A model generated the notes under the pieces. It did no database searches and was not told the DNA's origin. It was given only the letters and a program-made list of their open reading frames with translations. A program made the translations under genes and the position numbers. Source: an uncultured Acidimicrobiales bacterium (GTDB lineage: Bacteria > Actinomycetota > Acidimicrobiia > Acidimicrobiales > SHLQ01). From it: a stretch of 64,000 nucleotides of DNA. Shown here in pieces: positions 25,933 through 35,307 of the stretch (position 1 is the stretch's first letter; the number at the start of each line of letters is the position of its first letter). The stretch spans positions 1-64,000 of the forward strand of contig CALHTB010000031.1 of NCBI GenBank assembly GCA_938038785.1, written 5' to 3'.

Positions 25933-26075
25933 TGGCCTAGTGTGCCCCTTACTACTGCGGTAAGAACGATCTTCCCGGACCTAAATCTGGGAGGATTTTC
26001 GGAGCCCCAAAAGGTCGTGGGGCATCAAACAGCCTACCGAGCAGTAGCTAAGTCCAGTTCCGGGAAACGGTTCGT

Positions 26076-27026
26076 ATGAAAATCGTTCTTATTGCTAATG
26101 CTTCGGCTTCGTCGGTCACCGCACGTACCCGCGTGGTGATCCAGAAAGCACTATCGGCCGATCACGACGTGACGTTGAAGGAAACGGCCCGACGCGGACA
26201 CGCAACGCGCCTGGCCAAAGGGGCTGCAGCTGAAGGGGCCGACGTCGTGGTCGTTCTCGGGGGCGACGGAACGCTGAATGAAGCAGCCAACGGCGTGGTC
26301 GGCACGAACACTGCGCTGGCGCCGCTTCCTGGCGGCTCGACAAATGTCTTTGCCCGAACACTGGGCCTGCCCGACGACCCAATTCACGCCACGGCGGTCA
26401 CACTCGAAGCGCTCGACTCCGGCTCGATTCGCAGCATTGGTCTCGGTGTTGCGAACTCCCGATACTTCCTCTTCCACATCGGCGTTGGGTACGACGCTGC
26501 CGTTGTGCGAGAAGTCGAGAAGCGGGGCCAACTAAAGCGCTGGGCCGGGCACTCATTGTTTGCGTTCTCCGCGGTGGACACCTGGCTCCGCCACTACGAC
26601 CGGAAATCCCCGCACTTCTCTGTCGACTTCGGCAACGGCGAGGTCGTTGACGATGGATATTTCGCCATTGGCCTCAACACCGACCCGTACACGTACCTCG
26701 GGACACGGCCGTTCAGCGTCGCCCCCGAAGCCACGCTCGACCGACCGATGAGCGTCGTCACCGTACGGTCGCTCGGCGCTTACCGAATCAGCCGTCTTAT
26801 CGCATCCACGCTGCGGTCGTCAGATGGAGTTACCACCGGCCGAGGCATCGACGTGCGCTCCGACGTTCGCGACGTGACGCTGTCGAGCGAGACGCCGTTC
26901 CCCTACCAACTCGACGGCGACTACCTCGGCGACGTAACGTCCATGCATCTCACCTGGGAGCCCGATGTCCTACAGCTGGTCGTACCCGACGGCCGCCACG
27001 TACCAAGACCGGTAAATATCTTGTAA
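26076..27026 (+). CDS. Diacylglycerol kinase-catalytic-domain lipid kinase
   Basis: 316 residues. The motif VVVLGGDGTLNEAANGV (GGDGT, ~residues 60-75) and APLPGGSTNVFARTLG define the DAGK/YegS/sphingosine kinase-like fold. The product probably phosphorylates diacylglycerol or a related lipid at the inner membrane face; DgkB-like and phosphatidylinositol-mannoside-linked roles are known for relatives, but the substrate cannot be told. It stands alone, convergent with the carboxylase gene across a 555-base repeat-rich gap. Confidence 0.9.
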   Translation: MKIVLIANASASSVTARTRVVIQKALSADHDVTLKETARRGHATRLAKGAAAEGADVVVVLGGDGTLNEAANGVVGTNTALAPLPGGSTNVFARTLGLPDDPIHATAVTLEALDSGSIRSIGLGVANSRYFLFHIGVGYDAAVVREVEKRGQLKRWAGHSLFAFSAVDTWLRHYDRKSPHFSVDFGNGEVVDDGYFAIGLNTDPYTYLGTRPFSVAPEATLDRPMSVVTVRSLGAYRISRLIASTLRSSDGVTTGRGIDVRSDVRDVTLSSETPFPYQLDGDYLGDVTSMHLTWEPDVLQLVVPDGRHVPRPVNIL

Positions 27027-27039
27027 TCCCCGGAGCTGC

Positions 27040-27155
27040 GCTCCTCCAGGGCTCGGATCCGTACGCCGGGACTCGCTGCGCTCGTAGCGGCTCCCTCGAC
27101 CTCGCGCCTGCTGCGCCCGAGGCGGAGCCTGGTCGTTCGTCCCTGCCGCTCACTG
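27040..27155. repeat. Families B (reverse) and C repeat fragments
   Basis: The reverse complement near 27040-27057 (ATCCGAGCCCTGG) matches family B at 50.55 kb. Bases ~27105-27155 (GCGCCCGAGGCGGAGCCTGG, TCGTTCGTCCCT) match 49.085-49.12 kb (GCGCCGGAGGCGGCGCCCAG, TCGTTCGTCCCT). The 555-base gap 27027-27581 contains only repeats and palindromes, no supported gene. Confidence 0.65.
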
Positions 27156-27298
27156 CGTTCGCTAACCGAGTTTTGTCTCTGACGATCCAAAACATCGCAC
27201 CCGTTCGTGTTTCCTCTATGCGTATGAGCGATGAACCAGGGGAGCCGCGTTCTGCGCCGAACTCTCAACGTCGTAGCCGGCTAGTCCCGGTTTGTGCC

Positions 27299-27326
27299 CT
27301 GACCCCTTTTCGCGAAAGGGGGTCAG
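27299..27326. terminator. Palindrome CTGACCCC...GGGGTCAG
   Basis: CTGACCCC and GGGGTCAG flank TTTTCGCGAAAG, itself a palindrome, giving a near-continuous hairpin. Located between convergent genes, so it may end transcription both ways. Its GGGGTCAG/CTGACCCC arms recall the palindrome at 59211. Confidence 0.65.
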
Positions 27327-27351
27327 AGTGGTTTTGAAGCACATCGCTGTC

Positions 27352-27397
27352 AATACCAGCAAAACCCGTGCAGATCTGCACGCTTTCCGCTGGTATT
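27352..27397. repeat. Nested double palindrome (candidate cruciform)
   Basis: Outer arms AATACCAGC (27352-27360) and GCTGGTATT (27389-27397) enclose the perfect 14-base palindrome GTGCAGATCTGCAC (27368-27381). Confidence 0.8.
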
Positions 27398-27435
27398 CGT
27401 GATCGCCAATCGAAACGGAGCGTGGTACCTACCTT

Positions 27436-27501
27436 GCGACAGCGGAGCGGAGTCCAGTCAACGCGAGAATCTGTATACCCATAATGGACTCGCCAGCACC
27501 G
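27436..27501 (+). repeat. Family F repeat, copy 1
   Basis: A 66-base block that aligns without gaps to the reverse complement of 49127-49192, with 52 of 66 positions identical by hand count, including GCGACAGCGGA, CAGTCAACGC and GGACTCGCCAGC. Confidence 0.75.
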
Positions 27502-27581
27502 GAAGGAATCTCGAAGAGTTCCCAGCATCCAAAGCGAAGCGACGATGCGAGCCCTGGAGGGCGAAGCCCGGGAGACTAGGG

Positions 27582-29336
27582 CTACGCGTCGATTTTTACG
27601 AGGAGGTCGCCGGAGCCGACGCTGGCGCCTTCTTCGACCGCTACTTCAGCAATGGTGCCGTCGATGTCTGCGGTGATGGCGTTCTCCATTTTCATGGCTT
27701 CGAGTACAACCAGGTCGTCGCCGGCCGACACGGTGTCGCCAACCGCGACCTTTACGCCCACGATCGTTCCTTGCATCGGCGCTTCGATAACGCCGTTGCC
27801 GCCGCCTCCACCGCCGCTGCCCGACGATGCCGCGGAACGCTTCTTCCGGCTTGGGGCTGCTGAGCCGACAGTCTCGGGGACCCACATCTTCACGTCGTAC
27901 TTGCGGCCGTTGACCTCGACGGGGACGTGCTTCTCGACCAGCTCCTCGCCGTCCTCGCCTGATGTCGCCGGAGAGCCCGATGAGGTCACTCCGGTGAGGT
28001 CAAGTCCGTTCTCGACCCAGTTAGTCGAGTGGGTGTTCGCCTGGAACTCCTCGGCCTCGAGGATGGCGATGTCGGCGGGGATGGTGGTGGCGACCCCTTC
28101 GATCACAAGCTCGTCGAGAGCGCGAAGCGCACGACGAATAGCCGTTGGTCGGTCGTGGCCCCACACGCAGAGCTTCCCAATCAGGTTGTCGTAGAACTGG
28201 CTGATCTCGTCACCTGAGGAGTAGCCCGTATCAAATCGAGTGCCGAACCCATCGGGTGCCGACAGGGCGGTGATTGGTCCGGGGGAGGGGAGAAACGCAC
28301 CCTCGGCCGGGTCCTCAGCGTTGATCCGGATCTCGATCGCGTGGCCGCGGATCTCGATGTCGTCTTGACCAAAGGACAGCTCTTCACCCGACGCCACCCG
28401 CAGCTGCTGCTCGACAAGGTCGACACCGGTGACAAGTTCGGAAACCGGGTGTTCGACCTGGAGTCGGGTGTTCATCTCGAGGTAATAGAACTCGCCGTCC
28501 TCATACAGGAACTCGACCGTGCCAGCGTTCGTGTAGTCGCAACCCACGGCAACGTCGATGGCGGCTTGGCTCATTTTGTCGAGGATTTCCTGGGGAATAC
28601 CCGGCGCCGGTGCTTCCTCGATGAGCTTTTGATGTCGACGTTGCGCCGAGCAATCTCGCGTGCCGAGCGAGACGCATGTCCCGTGCGAGTCGGCGAGGAC
28701 CTGCACCTCGACGTGGCGCGGGTTCGAGAGGAACCGTTCCATGTAGATCTCGTCACGCCCGAAGTAGGCGAGCGCCTCACGCTGAGCCGACTCGATTGCG
28801 GCTTCTACCTCGTCAGGGCCCTGGACAACCTTCATGCCTCGACCGCCGCCTCCGTACGCGGCCTTGATGGCCACAGGCCAACCGTGGCTGCTTCCAAAGT
28901 CGAGTACCTGCTTTGGGTCGGTGATGAGCTCGGTCGTGCCAGGAACGCCGAACACTCCAACTTTCTCTGCAGCTTCACGAGCCGAGATCTTGTCGCCCAT
29001 TACTTCGATGGCTTCAGGCGGCGGACCAATAAACGTCACGCCCATCTCGGTGATCGCACGGGCGAAGTCGGCGTTCTCAGAGAAGAATCCGTAGCCCGGA
29101 TGAACACCGTCGGCGCCGCTCTCGGTGATGATCTCAAGCATCCGCTCGGTGTTGAGGTAGCTCTCGGCTGCAGTTTGTCCGCCGAGGGCATAGGCCTGGT
29201 CGGCGAGGCGGACATGAAGCGAGTTGCGGTCGAGCTCGGAGTACACCGCTGTGGTGGTGATTCCTAGCTCTTTGCATGCACGAATGACGCGGACGGCAAT
29301 CTCTCCACGGTTCGCTACGAGAACGTTCGAAAGCAT
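27582..29336 (-). CDS. Acetyl-/propionyl-CoA carboxylase alpha subunit (biotin carboxylase + biotin carrier)
   Basis: 584 residues. Biotin carboxylase region: VLVANRGEIAVRVIRACKEL, ATP-grasp glycine loop KAAYGGGGRGMKVV, ERFLSNPRHVEVQVL and YYLEMNTRLQVEHPVSE. The C-terminal carrier domain has the biotinyl lysine in LEAMKMENAI. It makes carboxybiotin for malonyl-CoA or methylmalonyl-CoA formation with a separate beta subunit, not present here. The ATG is closely preceded by AGGGGG. The biotin ligase gene is divergent across about 110 bases, a direct functional link. Confidence 0.96.
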   Translation of the reverse strand: MLSNVLVANRGEIAVRVIRACKELGITTTAVYSELDRNSLHVRLADQAYALGGQTAAESYLNTERMLEIITESGADGVHPGYGFFSENADFARAITEMGVTFIGPPPEAIEVMGDKISAREAAEKVGVFGVPGTTELITDPKQVLDFGSSHGWPVAIKAAYGGGGRGMKVVQGPDEVEAAIESAQREALAYFGRDEIYMERFLSNPRHVEVQVLADSHGTCVSLGTRDCSAQRRHQKLIEEAPAPGIPQEILDKMSQAAIDVAVGCDYTNAGTVEFLYEDGEFYYLEMNTRLQVEHPVSELVTGVDLVEQQLRVASGEELSFGQDDIEIRGHAIEIRINAEDPAEGAFLPSPGPITALSAPDGFGTRFDTGYSSGDEISQFYDNLIGKLCVWGHDRPTAIRRALRALDELVIEGVATTIPADIAILEAEEFQANTHSTNWVENGLDLTGVTSSGSPATSGEDGEELVEKHVPVEVNGRKYDVKMWVPETVGSAAPSRKKRSAASSGSGGGGGGNGVIEAPMQGTIVGVKVAVGDTVSAGDDLVVLEAMKMENAITADIDGTIAEVAVEEGASVGSGDLLVKIDA

Positions 29337-29432
29337 CCCCCTTAGCTAGTCGACCGGGAGTGCTTCGGGCCAGTTGGATGATGTCGAATCGGCCACACCG
29401 GGCGTTGGCACAATCACTGAGTGAGTGCTCCA

Positions 29433-29438
29433 TAGACT
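29433..29438 (+). promoter_or_regulatory. -10 element (TAGACT) for birA, leaderless spacing
   Basis: TAGACT ends seven bases before ATG 29446 and supports this start over GTG 29425. Confidence 0.45.
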
Positions 29439-29445
29439 CACGTCC

Positions 29446-30222
29446 ATGGGACCCACCTCTCGCTTCGCGGTAGTCGGCGCAGGCCGATTCTCTCGCATCG
29501 ATCACGTTCCTCAGACCGGCTCGACGAACGACGATCTCGTAGCGGCAGCACCGAGTGCGCCCGATGTGGCCAGGGTGCTGATAGCCGACGAACAGCTCAC
29601 CGGCAGAGGCCGAAGGGACCGCACGTGGGAGATGCCGCCCGGCGGCGGACTCCTCATCTCGTTCTATGTGCCCTGGACGGCTTCGGATGATGCGCATCTC
29701 GTCCCAACATGCCTAGGTGTAGCTGCGGTCGAGGCTGCGGCGACGTTTGATCGTGGCGTGTTGTTGAAGTGGCCCAACGATCTCGTGGACGTCCGCGACC
29801 ACAAGCTCGGTGGCATGTTGAGCTCGGCGGTTCTCGATGAAGGTTCGTTCCTCGGGGTTGTCGCAGGCCTTGGCTGCAACGTCTCGTGGCCGCCGTCGGA
29901 CATGACCGAGTTGCCGAACGCAACGTGCCTTGACCGCCTCGGAACCGATCCGGTTGATCGCGCCGAGCTCGCCACGAAGCTGGTAGCGGCCTTCGATGAG
30001 GCGCTAACCGACCTGCAACAACAGGGCGCCTCGCAACTGCACGACCGGTACCGCGCAGCGTGTCGCACAATTGGCCAACAGGTGCGGGTGGAGCGCAGCG
30101 GCGACGACCTTGTAGGACGAGCCACCGACATCGACCCAAGCGGGGCGCTGCTGCTCGACGTAAACGGGGTGCAGCATCGCGTCGACGTGGGCGACGTGGT
30201 GCACCTTCGTCCAAGCTCCTAA
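29446..30222 (+). CDS. birA: Biotin-[acetyl-CoA-carboxylase] ligase
   Basis: 258 residues. The catalytic core is clear: VPQTGSTNDDLVA, ADEQLTGRGRRDRTWEMPPG (biotinyl-AMP loop), LKWPNDLVD, KLGGMLSSAVLD and a short C-terminal SH3-like domain. No N-terminal DNA-binding domain, so it is a ligase only, not a BirA-type repressor. It attaches biotin to the carrier domain encoded by the divergent neighbour. Confidence 0.95.
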   Translation: MGPTSRFAVVGAGRFSRIDHVPQTGSTNDDLVAAAPSAPDVARVLIADEQLTGRGRRDRTWEMPPGGGLLISFYVPWTASDDAHLVPTCLGVAAVEAAATFDRGVLLKWPNDLVDVRDHKLGGMLSSAVLDEGSFLGVVAGLGCNVSWPPSDMTELPNATCLDRLGTDPVDRAELATKLVAAFDEALTDLQQQGASQLHDRYRAACRTIGQQVRVERSGDDLVGRATDIDPSGALLLDVNGVQHRVDVGDVVHLRPSS

Positions 30223-30263
30223 ACACCTTGAGAAGGCGGCACAGCCGCGTCGGGCGGGACGAC

Positions 30264-30269
30264 TACCGT
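30264..30269 (+). promoter_or_regulatory. -10 element (TACCGT) for the LCP gene
   Basis: Ends eight bases before ATG 30278. A weak AGG also lies before the ATG, so leadered translation is not excluded. Confidence 0.4.
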
Positions 30270-30277
30270 TGCAGGCG

Positions 30278-31939
30278 ATGAACGCGTCAGACACGAGTAA
30301 GCCAGCCGAGCCTCGCGCTACCCGTGTCCGTGGACGGCGGACGTGGCCGCAGCGCCTGCTGCTGCTCGCAGGCTTGGTGACGTCGGTTGGTCTGTTTCTC
30401 ACAGCGCAGTTTTTCTGGGAGGCCCGCGCGGTGCTTGCCGACTTGCCGCGAATCGCCGTTGGCCCCGACATTCTCGCCCAACCAGGGGAGCCGGGTGATC
30501 CGGTGAACCTGCTCCTCGTCGGCGTTGATAGTTCCGAGGGGCTCGACGAGGACGACCCCGTTCGACAAGGCCGAGATATCGAGGACGAAGCACGTGGCAT
30601 TGTCCGACCCGACACCATTTTGATCGCCAGGCTCGACCCCGCAACCGGCTCGGCATCGGTGCTCTCCTTGCCGCGAGATTTGCTCGTCGAAGCACCTGGA
30701 GGTGCTGAGACCCGCATCAACGCCACCCAGACCGTGGGCGGGGTCGGGTCGCTCATCGAAACGATCGACTCGAACTTTGCCATCCCAATCAACCACTTTG
30801 TGGTCGCCGATTTCGCCGGCTTTGCCGAAGTGGTCGACATCGTGGGCGGGGTGCCGGTCTACTTTCCCTTCCCAACCCGCGACCTTGGGTCGGGTCTGTC
30901 GATTGCAGCGCAAGGGTGTTGGTCGCTCGACGGGGGAGAGTCGCTGGGCTACGTGCGGGCTCGAAAGCTCGAAGAGCTCATCGACGACGAATGGACCGCA
31001 CTCGCAGCCGCCTCTCCTGACCTTGCCCGCATCGAACGTCAGCAAGAATTCATGGTGCTCGCCCTCGAGCAGATCCTGAGCGTGGGTCGCTCCGACATCA
31101 GCCGGATCAACGACTTCATCGAAGCTGGCACCCAGGCGGTACAGCTCGACGAACAGCTGACCCCTGGCGACATGCTCGACCTTGCCGCAGCGTTCGCCGA
31201 CTTCGACACAACCGAGCTTGAGATCTCAACGGTCCCGGTACGCCCTGCGTTCTCCGACGACGATCGCTATCTGGGGGAGAGTTTGGTCGAGGACGAGTCT
31301 CGGCAGTTGCTCGCTCGATTCCAAGGGCAAGCCGATGGCATACGCCCGTCACAGATAGCCGTCGAGGTTCACTCGTCTAACGGCCGTCAAACCGACCAGC
31401 TCATTGAACGGGGTTTTGCTGCGCAGCGCATCGAATCTGCTGAGCAAGCCCCTCGAACCCGGGTCATCTTCGACCCTGCTGATCGAGACGCCACGTTGCT
31501 CCTCACGCGGTATCTCGAAGGTGTCCCCCCACAATTGGTGGCCGAGGTTGGCGCTGATCTGCGCGTTGAAATCGGCAACGACTTCGCTGGGGTACGACTT
31601 TTCCCTCGCCCGGTTGCCGACATCGCGCCCGGGCTCGATTTGTTGATTCGACAGGCTGGAACGGCGGTCGAACCGGCCAATTCGACGACCTCGAGCACCG
31701 AAATCCCCCAAACTTCGACTCCAGATCCGTCCTCTGAAGCCTCAGAAACCACAGCAGCCCCATCGGAGACATCCGCCACTTCTTTTGCACCAACCACCAC
31801 GCACGATTTACCCTCAACTTTGGCACCGGAAAATACCGATGCGCCAAAGGACCCAACGACCGCCGACGGACCAACTCCTACGATTGTTCTTCGAGGGAGG
31901 CCGCCGGCGGGCGAAGTATGTGGTCCCACGGGCGGCTGA
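30278..31939 (+). CDS. LytR-CpsA-Psr family cell-envelope glycopolymer transferase
   Basis: 553 residues. A basic N-terminus precedes one transmembrane helix (LLLLAGLVTSVGLFLTAQFF). The LCP catalytic region shows NLLLVGVDSSEG, RPDTILIARLDPATGSASVL, SLPRDLLVEAPGG, INATQTVGG and LGYVRARK, including the conserved Asp and Arg residues that hold the polyprenyl pyrophosphate. A LytR C-terminal domain (~residues 350-460) and a long Ser/Thr/Pro-rich tail follow, a likely wall-spanning or glycosylated region. It heads the polysaccharide cluster and would attach the polymer to peptidoglycan outside the cell. Confidence 0.92.
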   Translation: MNASDTSKPAEPRATRVRGRRTWPQRLLLLAGLVTSVGLFLTAQFFWEARAVLADLPRIAVGPDILAQPGEPGDPVNLLLVGVDSSEGLDEDDPVRQGRDIEDEARGIVRPDTILIARLDPATGSASVLSLPRDLLVEAPGGAETRINATQTVGGVGSLIETIDSNFAIPINHFVVADFAGFAEVVDIVGGVPVYFPFPTRDLGSGLSIAAQGCWSLDGGESLGYVRARKLEELIDDEWTALAAASPDLARIERQQEFMVLALEQILSVGRSDISRINDFIEAGTQAVQLDEQLTPGDMLDLAAAFADFDTTELEISTVPVRPAFSDDDRYLGESLVEDESRQLLARFQGQADGIRPSQIAVEVHSSNGRQTDQLIERGFAAQRIESAEQAPRTRVIFDPADRDATLLLTRYLEGVPPQLVAEVGADLRVEIGNDFAGVRLFPRPVADIAPGLDLLIRQAGTAVEPANSTTSSTEIPQTSTPDPSSEASETTAAPSETSATSFAPTTTHDLPSTLAPENTDAPKDPTTADGPTPTIVLRGRPPAGEVCGPTGG

Positions 31940-31957
31940 TATGAGGAGTACACCCAG

Positions 31958-33256
31958 ATGGCAGTTACCGAGATCCAATCCACGTCGCGTATTGCGGTGG
32001 TTGGAACGGGTTACGTAGGACTTACGACTGGCGCTTGTTTTGCCCAGTTGGGTCATGACGTTCTTTGCGCAGACATTGTGCAGGAGAAGGTCGACAAGTT
32101 GAAGCGGGGCGAGATCCCGATTCATGAAGATGGTCTTGAGTCGATTGTTCAGGAGAACATGAAGGCTGGACGCCTCGATTTTGTTCTTGGCGCTGAGCAT
32201 GCGGTGAAGGGTCGTGAGTTCATCTACTTGTGCGTGCCAACGCCTCAGGGTGCTGATGGCCGCGCGGATTTGTCGTATGTTGAGGCTGCGGCTCGTGAGA
32301 TCGCACCGTTCTTGGATCGCGGCGCTGTTGTCGTGAACAAGTCGACGGTTCCAGTTGGGTCGACGTTGCTCGTCGAGCGTGCGATGCAACGCCCCGACGT
32401 GCATGTGGTGTCGAACCCCGAGTTCTTGCGTGAGGGTTCTGCGGTTGGCGACTTCCTTAACCCCGATCGTGTTGTTATTGGCGCTGAAGACCGTGGTGCA
32501 GCGTCACGTGTTGCTGCCCTGTATTTGGGTGTGCGAGCCCCGATCCTGATCACCGACCCTGCGTCTGCGGAGACGTGCAAGTACGCAGCTAACGCGTTCC
32601 TCGCCACCAAGATCAGCTTTGCGAACGCTGTAGCGGCAGTGTGCGAAGCAGCTGGCGCCGATGTTGCCGACGTACTCATGGGTATTGGTTATGACAGTCG
32701 TATTGGTCATCACTTCTTGAAGCCTGGTCCGGGTTGGGGTGGCTCGTGCTTCCCGAAGGACACCAAGGCCATGATCGGTATTGCCGAGGACGCTGGCTAC
32801 GACTTCGCGTTCTTGAAGGGTGTTATTGAGGTCAACGACCAGCAGTTCGATCGCGTGGTTGACAAGATCACCCTTGCAGCTGGCGACAACCTGAAGGGCG
32901 TCACCATTGGTGTGCTCGGTTTGACGTTCAAGGCTGGCACCGATGACATGCGTGACTCGCCATCGATCGAGATCGTCGGCCGCCTCGTCGCAGCTGGCGC
33001 AACCGTCAAGGCGTACGACCCTGTTGCTGATGGCTGCCCGATCCCTGAGGTCGAGGTGTGCGGCGACGCATACGCGGCGGCTGAAGGCGCCGAGGTCCTT
33101 GCGATTCTCACCGAGTGGGAAGAGTTCAAGTTTGTCGATCTGGACAAGCTCGCTGAGGTTATGGGCAACAAGCACATCGTGGATGCTCGCAACCTGCTCG
33201 ATCGCGGTGCGGTTCGCCGTCGCGGCTTTACCTACCAAGGAATCGGACGTTCGTAA
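31958..33256 (+). CDS. ugd: UDP-glucose 6-dehydrogenase
   Basis: 432 residues. NAD-binding motif [20 protein letters not shown]; catalytic region [16 protein letters not shown] with the active-site cysteine; [17 protein letters not shown] near the C-terminal domain. It oxidises UDP-glucose to UDP-glucuronate. GAGGAG lies nine bases before the ATG. The stop codon overlaps the start of the next gene (TAATG), so UDP-glucuronate passes directly to its decarboxylase. Third positions look richer in T than in neighbouring genes. Confidence 0.96.
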   Translation: MAVTEIQSTSRIAVVGTGYVGLTTGACFAQLGHDVLCADIVQEKVDKLKRGEIPIHEDGLESIVQENMKAGRLDFVLGAEHAVKGREFIYLCVPTPQGADGRADLSYVEAAAREIAPFLDRGAVVVNKSTVPVGSTLLVERAMQRPDVHVVSNPEFLREGSAVGDFLNPDRVVIGAEDRGAASRVAALYLGVRAPILITDPASAETCKYAANAFLATKISFANAVAAVCEAAGADVADVLMGIGYDSRIGHHFLKPGPGWGGSCFPKDTKAMIGIAEDAGYDFAFLKGVIEVNDQQFDRVVDKITLAAGDNLKGVTIGVLGLTFKAGTDDMRDSPSIEIVGRLVAAGATVKAYDPVADGCPIPEVEVCGDAYAAAEGAEVLAILTEWEEFKFVDLDKLAEVMGNKHIVDARNLLDRGAVRRRGFTYQGIGRS

Positions 33257-34194
33257 TGGCTCGTGTTGTAATCACCGGCGGTGCCGGCTTTCTTGGATCA
33301 CACCTCGGTGATGCACTGCTCGATCGCGGCGACGAGGTCGTGGCTGTCGACAACCTTGTTACGGGCGAAACCCGCAACATCGAACACAACTTTGGCCGTG
33401 AGGGCTTCTCGTTCGTCAACGCCGACGTGTCGAACTACATGTGGGTCCCGGGCGATGTCGACGTCGTGATGCACTTCGCGTCACCGGCTTCGCCTATCGA
33501 TTACCTCGAGATGCCAATCCAAACGCTCAAAGTTGGGTCGTTGGGCACGCACAACAGTTTGGGGTTGGCCAAGGCCAAGGGCGCCAAGTTCTTTATGGCG
33601 TCCACCTCAGAGGTGTACGGAGACCCGCTCGTTCACCCGCAAACCGAGGACTACTGGGGCAACGTAAACCCGGTTGGGCCGCGCGGGGTGTACGACGAAG
33701 CCAAGCGGTTCTCCGAAGCGATGACGATGGCGTACCACACCCATCACGGGCTCGATACTCGCATCGTTCGAATCTTCAACACCTATGGGCCGCGGATGCG
33801 TCCCAACGACGGCCGCGTCGTTTCGAACTTCATTGTTCAGGCGCTGCAAGGACAGGACCTCACCATCTACGGCGACGGTTCCCAAACCCGTAGCTTCACC
33901 TACGTAGCTGACGAGATTCGCGGTTTCCTTGCGCTGCTCGACAGCGATGTGAACACGCCAACGAACATTGGCAACACCAACGAGTTCACCGTAAGCGAGC
34001 TCGCTGAAATGGTCACGGAGATGGTCGGGTCTGGCAGCAAGGTCACGTACCACGACCTGCCGGTTGATGACCCAATGCAACGCAAGCCCGACATCACCAA
34101 AGCACGCGAGCTGCTTGGCTGGGAACCAGAAATTCAACTGCGCGAAGGACTCACCCACACGATCAAGTACTTCAAGGAACTCCTCGCACAGTAG
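33256..34194 (+). CDS. NAD-dependent epimerase/dehydratase, probable UDP-glucuronate decarboxylase (UDP-xylose synthase)
   Basis: 312 residues of the extended SDR type: [19 protein letters not shown], catalytic Ser in [15 protein letters not shown], Tyr-x-x-x-Lys in [12 protein letters not shown], and [19 protein letters not shown]. The pattern matches UDP-glucuronate decarboxylases more than dTDP-glucose dehydratases, and the translational overlap with ugd supports this. UDP-xylose would be the sugar donor for the glycosyltransferases that follow. Confidence 0.88.
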   Translation: MARVVITGGAGFLGSHLGDALLDRGDEVVAVDNLVTGETRNIEHNFGREGFSFVNADVSNYMWVPGDVDVVMHFASPASPIDYLEMPIQTLKVGSLGTHNSLGLAKAKGAKFFMASTSEVYGDPLVHPQTEDYWGNVNPVGPRGVYDEAKRFSEAMTMAYHTHHGLDTRIVRIFNTYGPRMRPNDGRVVSNFIVQALQGQDLTIYGDGSQTRSFTYVADEIRGFLALLDSDVNTPTNIGNTNEFTVSELAEMVTEMVGSGSKVTYHDLPVDDPMQRKPDITKARELLGWEPEIQLREGLTHTIKYFKELLAQ

Positions 34195-34232
34195 TAACTA
34201 GAAGGCTCCTCATCGAGTAGCTATCGGGTAAG

Positions 34233-34238
34233 TAGTGT
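34233..34238 (+). promoter_or_regulatory. -10 element (TAGTGT) for the first GT4 gene
   Basis: Ends seven bases before GTG 34246, with no ribosome-binding site, suggesting an internal leaderless promoter. Confidence 0.45.
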
Positions 34239-34245
34239 CTCTGGC

Positions 34246-35307
34246 GTGAGTCGGATCGCCATGCTGCTCGAGCAGAACTGGAACGCCGTGCCCGGCGGGA
34301 CGGCGCGTGCAACCAATCGTCTCGTCGACGCTCTCATCGAGCACACCGACGTCGACATCGTTGGCGTCCACGGCGTGCATCGTTCCGCCCCAATCTTGGC
34401 GCTGCCAGAACACTTGGCGGTGGAGCAGGTCTCGTTGCCCGGCCGTGCGGTGGCTGAATCGTGGAGCAGGTTCGACCGTTTCAACCTCGACCGTTGGGTG
34501 CGCGCCGACGTTGTGCATTGCCCGGCCTATGTGATGCCAAAGACGCAAGCAGCTCGGGTGGTCACCATTCACGATTTGGCGTTTGTGCGCCATCCCGAGT
34601 GGTTCACTCCCAACGGCGTCCGATACTTCACGCGCTTTCTCGACCGGGTGAAAGACAGCGACACCGTCGTCATTGCCCCGTCACAAACGACCGCTGACGA
34701 CTGTGCAGCGCGAGGGATCGACGAATCGCGTATCCACGTCATTGGTTGGGGCGTCGATATCGCTGTCGCTTCCCAAAGAGAGGTTTCCGACGTAGCGGCC
34801 CGATACGACCTTCCCGAACGTTTCGTGCTTTTTGTCGGCACGATCGAGCCACGCAAGAATCTGGCCACGCTCATCACCGCAATGGAAACGGTGCCCGAGG
34901 TTCCCCTTGTGATTGTTGGCCCGGCCGGTTGGGGTGACGTCAGAGTTGGCGACGCAATGGTTCTTGGCAACATTCCAGACGCCGACATCGCTCCGGTGAT
35001 GTCGGCGGCTACCGTGCTGGCCTATCCGAGTCATTTCGAGGGCTTCGGGCTACCGGTCCTCGAAGCAATGTCGCAGGGAACGCCCGTGTTGGTCACCGAG
35101 AAGACCGCGCCCGCTGACCTTGCCGGAGAGGCAGGTGTCGCAGTGTCGAGTCATTCAGCAAAGGCGATGTCGGCCGCACTCAACGCAATCCTCGACAGCG
35201 AGGTCGAACAAGCCAAACTTGGGGCTGCTGGAACCGAGCGAGCCGCGATGTTTAGCTGGAGTGCAACCGCCCATGCGCACGCAACGGTCTACGGTCAGAC
35301 GTCATGA
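34246..35307 (+). CDS. GT4-family glycosyltransferase
   Basis: 353 residues with the GT-B fold of family GT4: N-terminal EQNWNAVPGGTARATNRLVD acceptor loop, HDLAFVRHPEWFT, donor domain FVLFVGTIEPRKNLATLI and the E-x7-E motif in PSHFEGFGLPVLEAMSQG. No membrane segment, so it acts at the inner membrane face on lipid-linked sugar. The stop overlaps the next start as ATGA. Confidence 0.9.
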   Translation: MSRIAMLLEQNWNAVPGGTARATNRLVDALIEHTDVDIVGVHGVHRSAPILALPEHLAVEQVSLPGRAVAESWSRFDRFNLDRWVRADVVHCPAYVMPKTQAARVVTIHDLAFVRHPEWFTPNGVRYFTRFLDRVKDSDTVVIAPSQTTADDCAARGIDESRIHVIGWGVDIAVASQREVSDVAARYDLPERFVLFVGTIEPRKNLATLITAMETVPEVPLVIVGPAGWGDVRVGDAMVLGNIPDADIAPVMSAATVLAYPSHFEGFGLPVLEAMSQGTPVLVTEKTAPADLAGEAGVAVSSHSAKAMSAALNAILDSEVEQAKLGAAGTERAAMFSWSATAHAHATVYGQTS

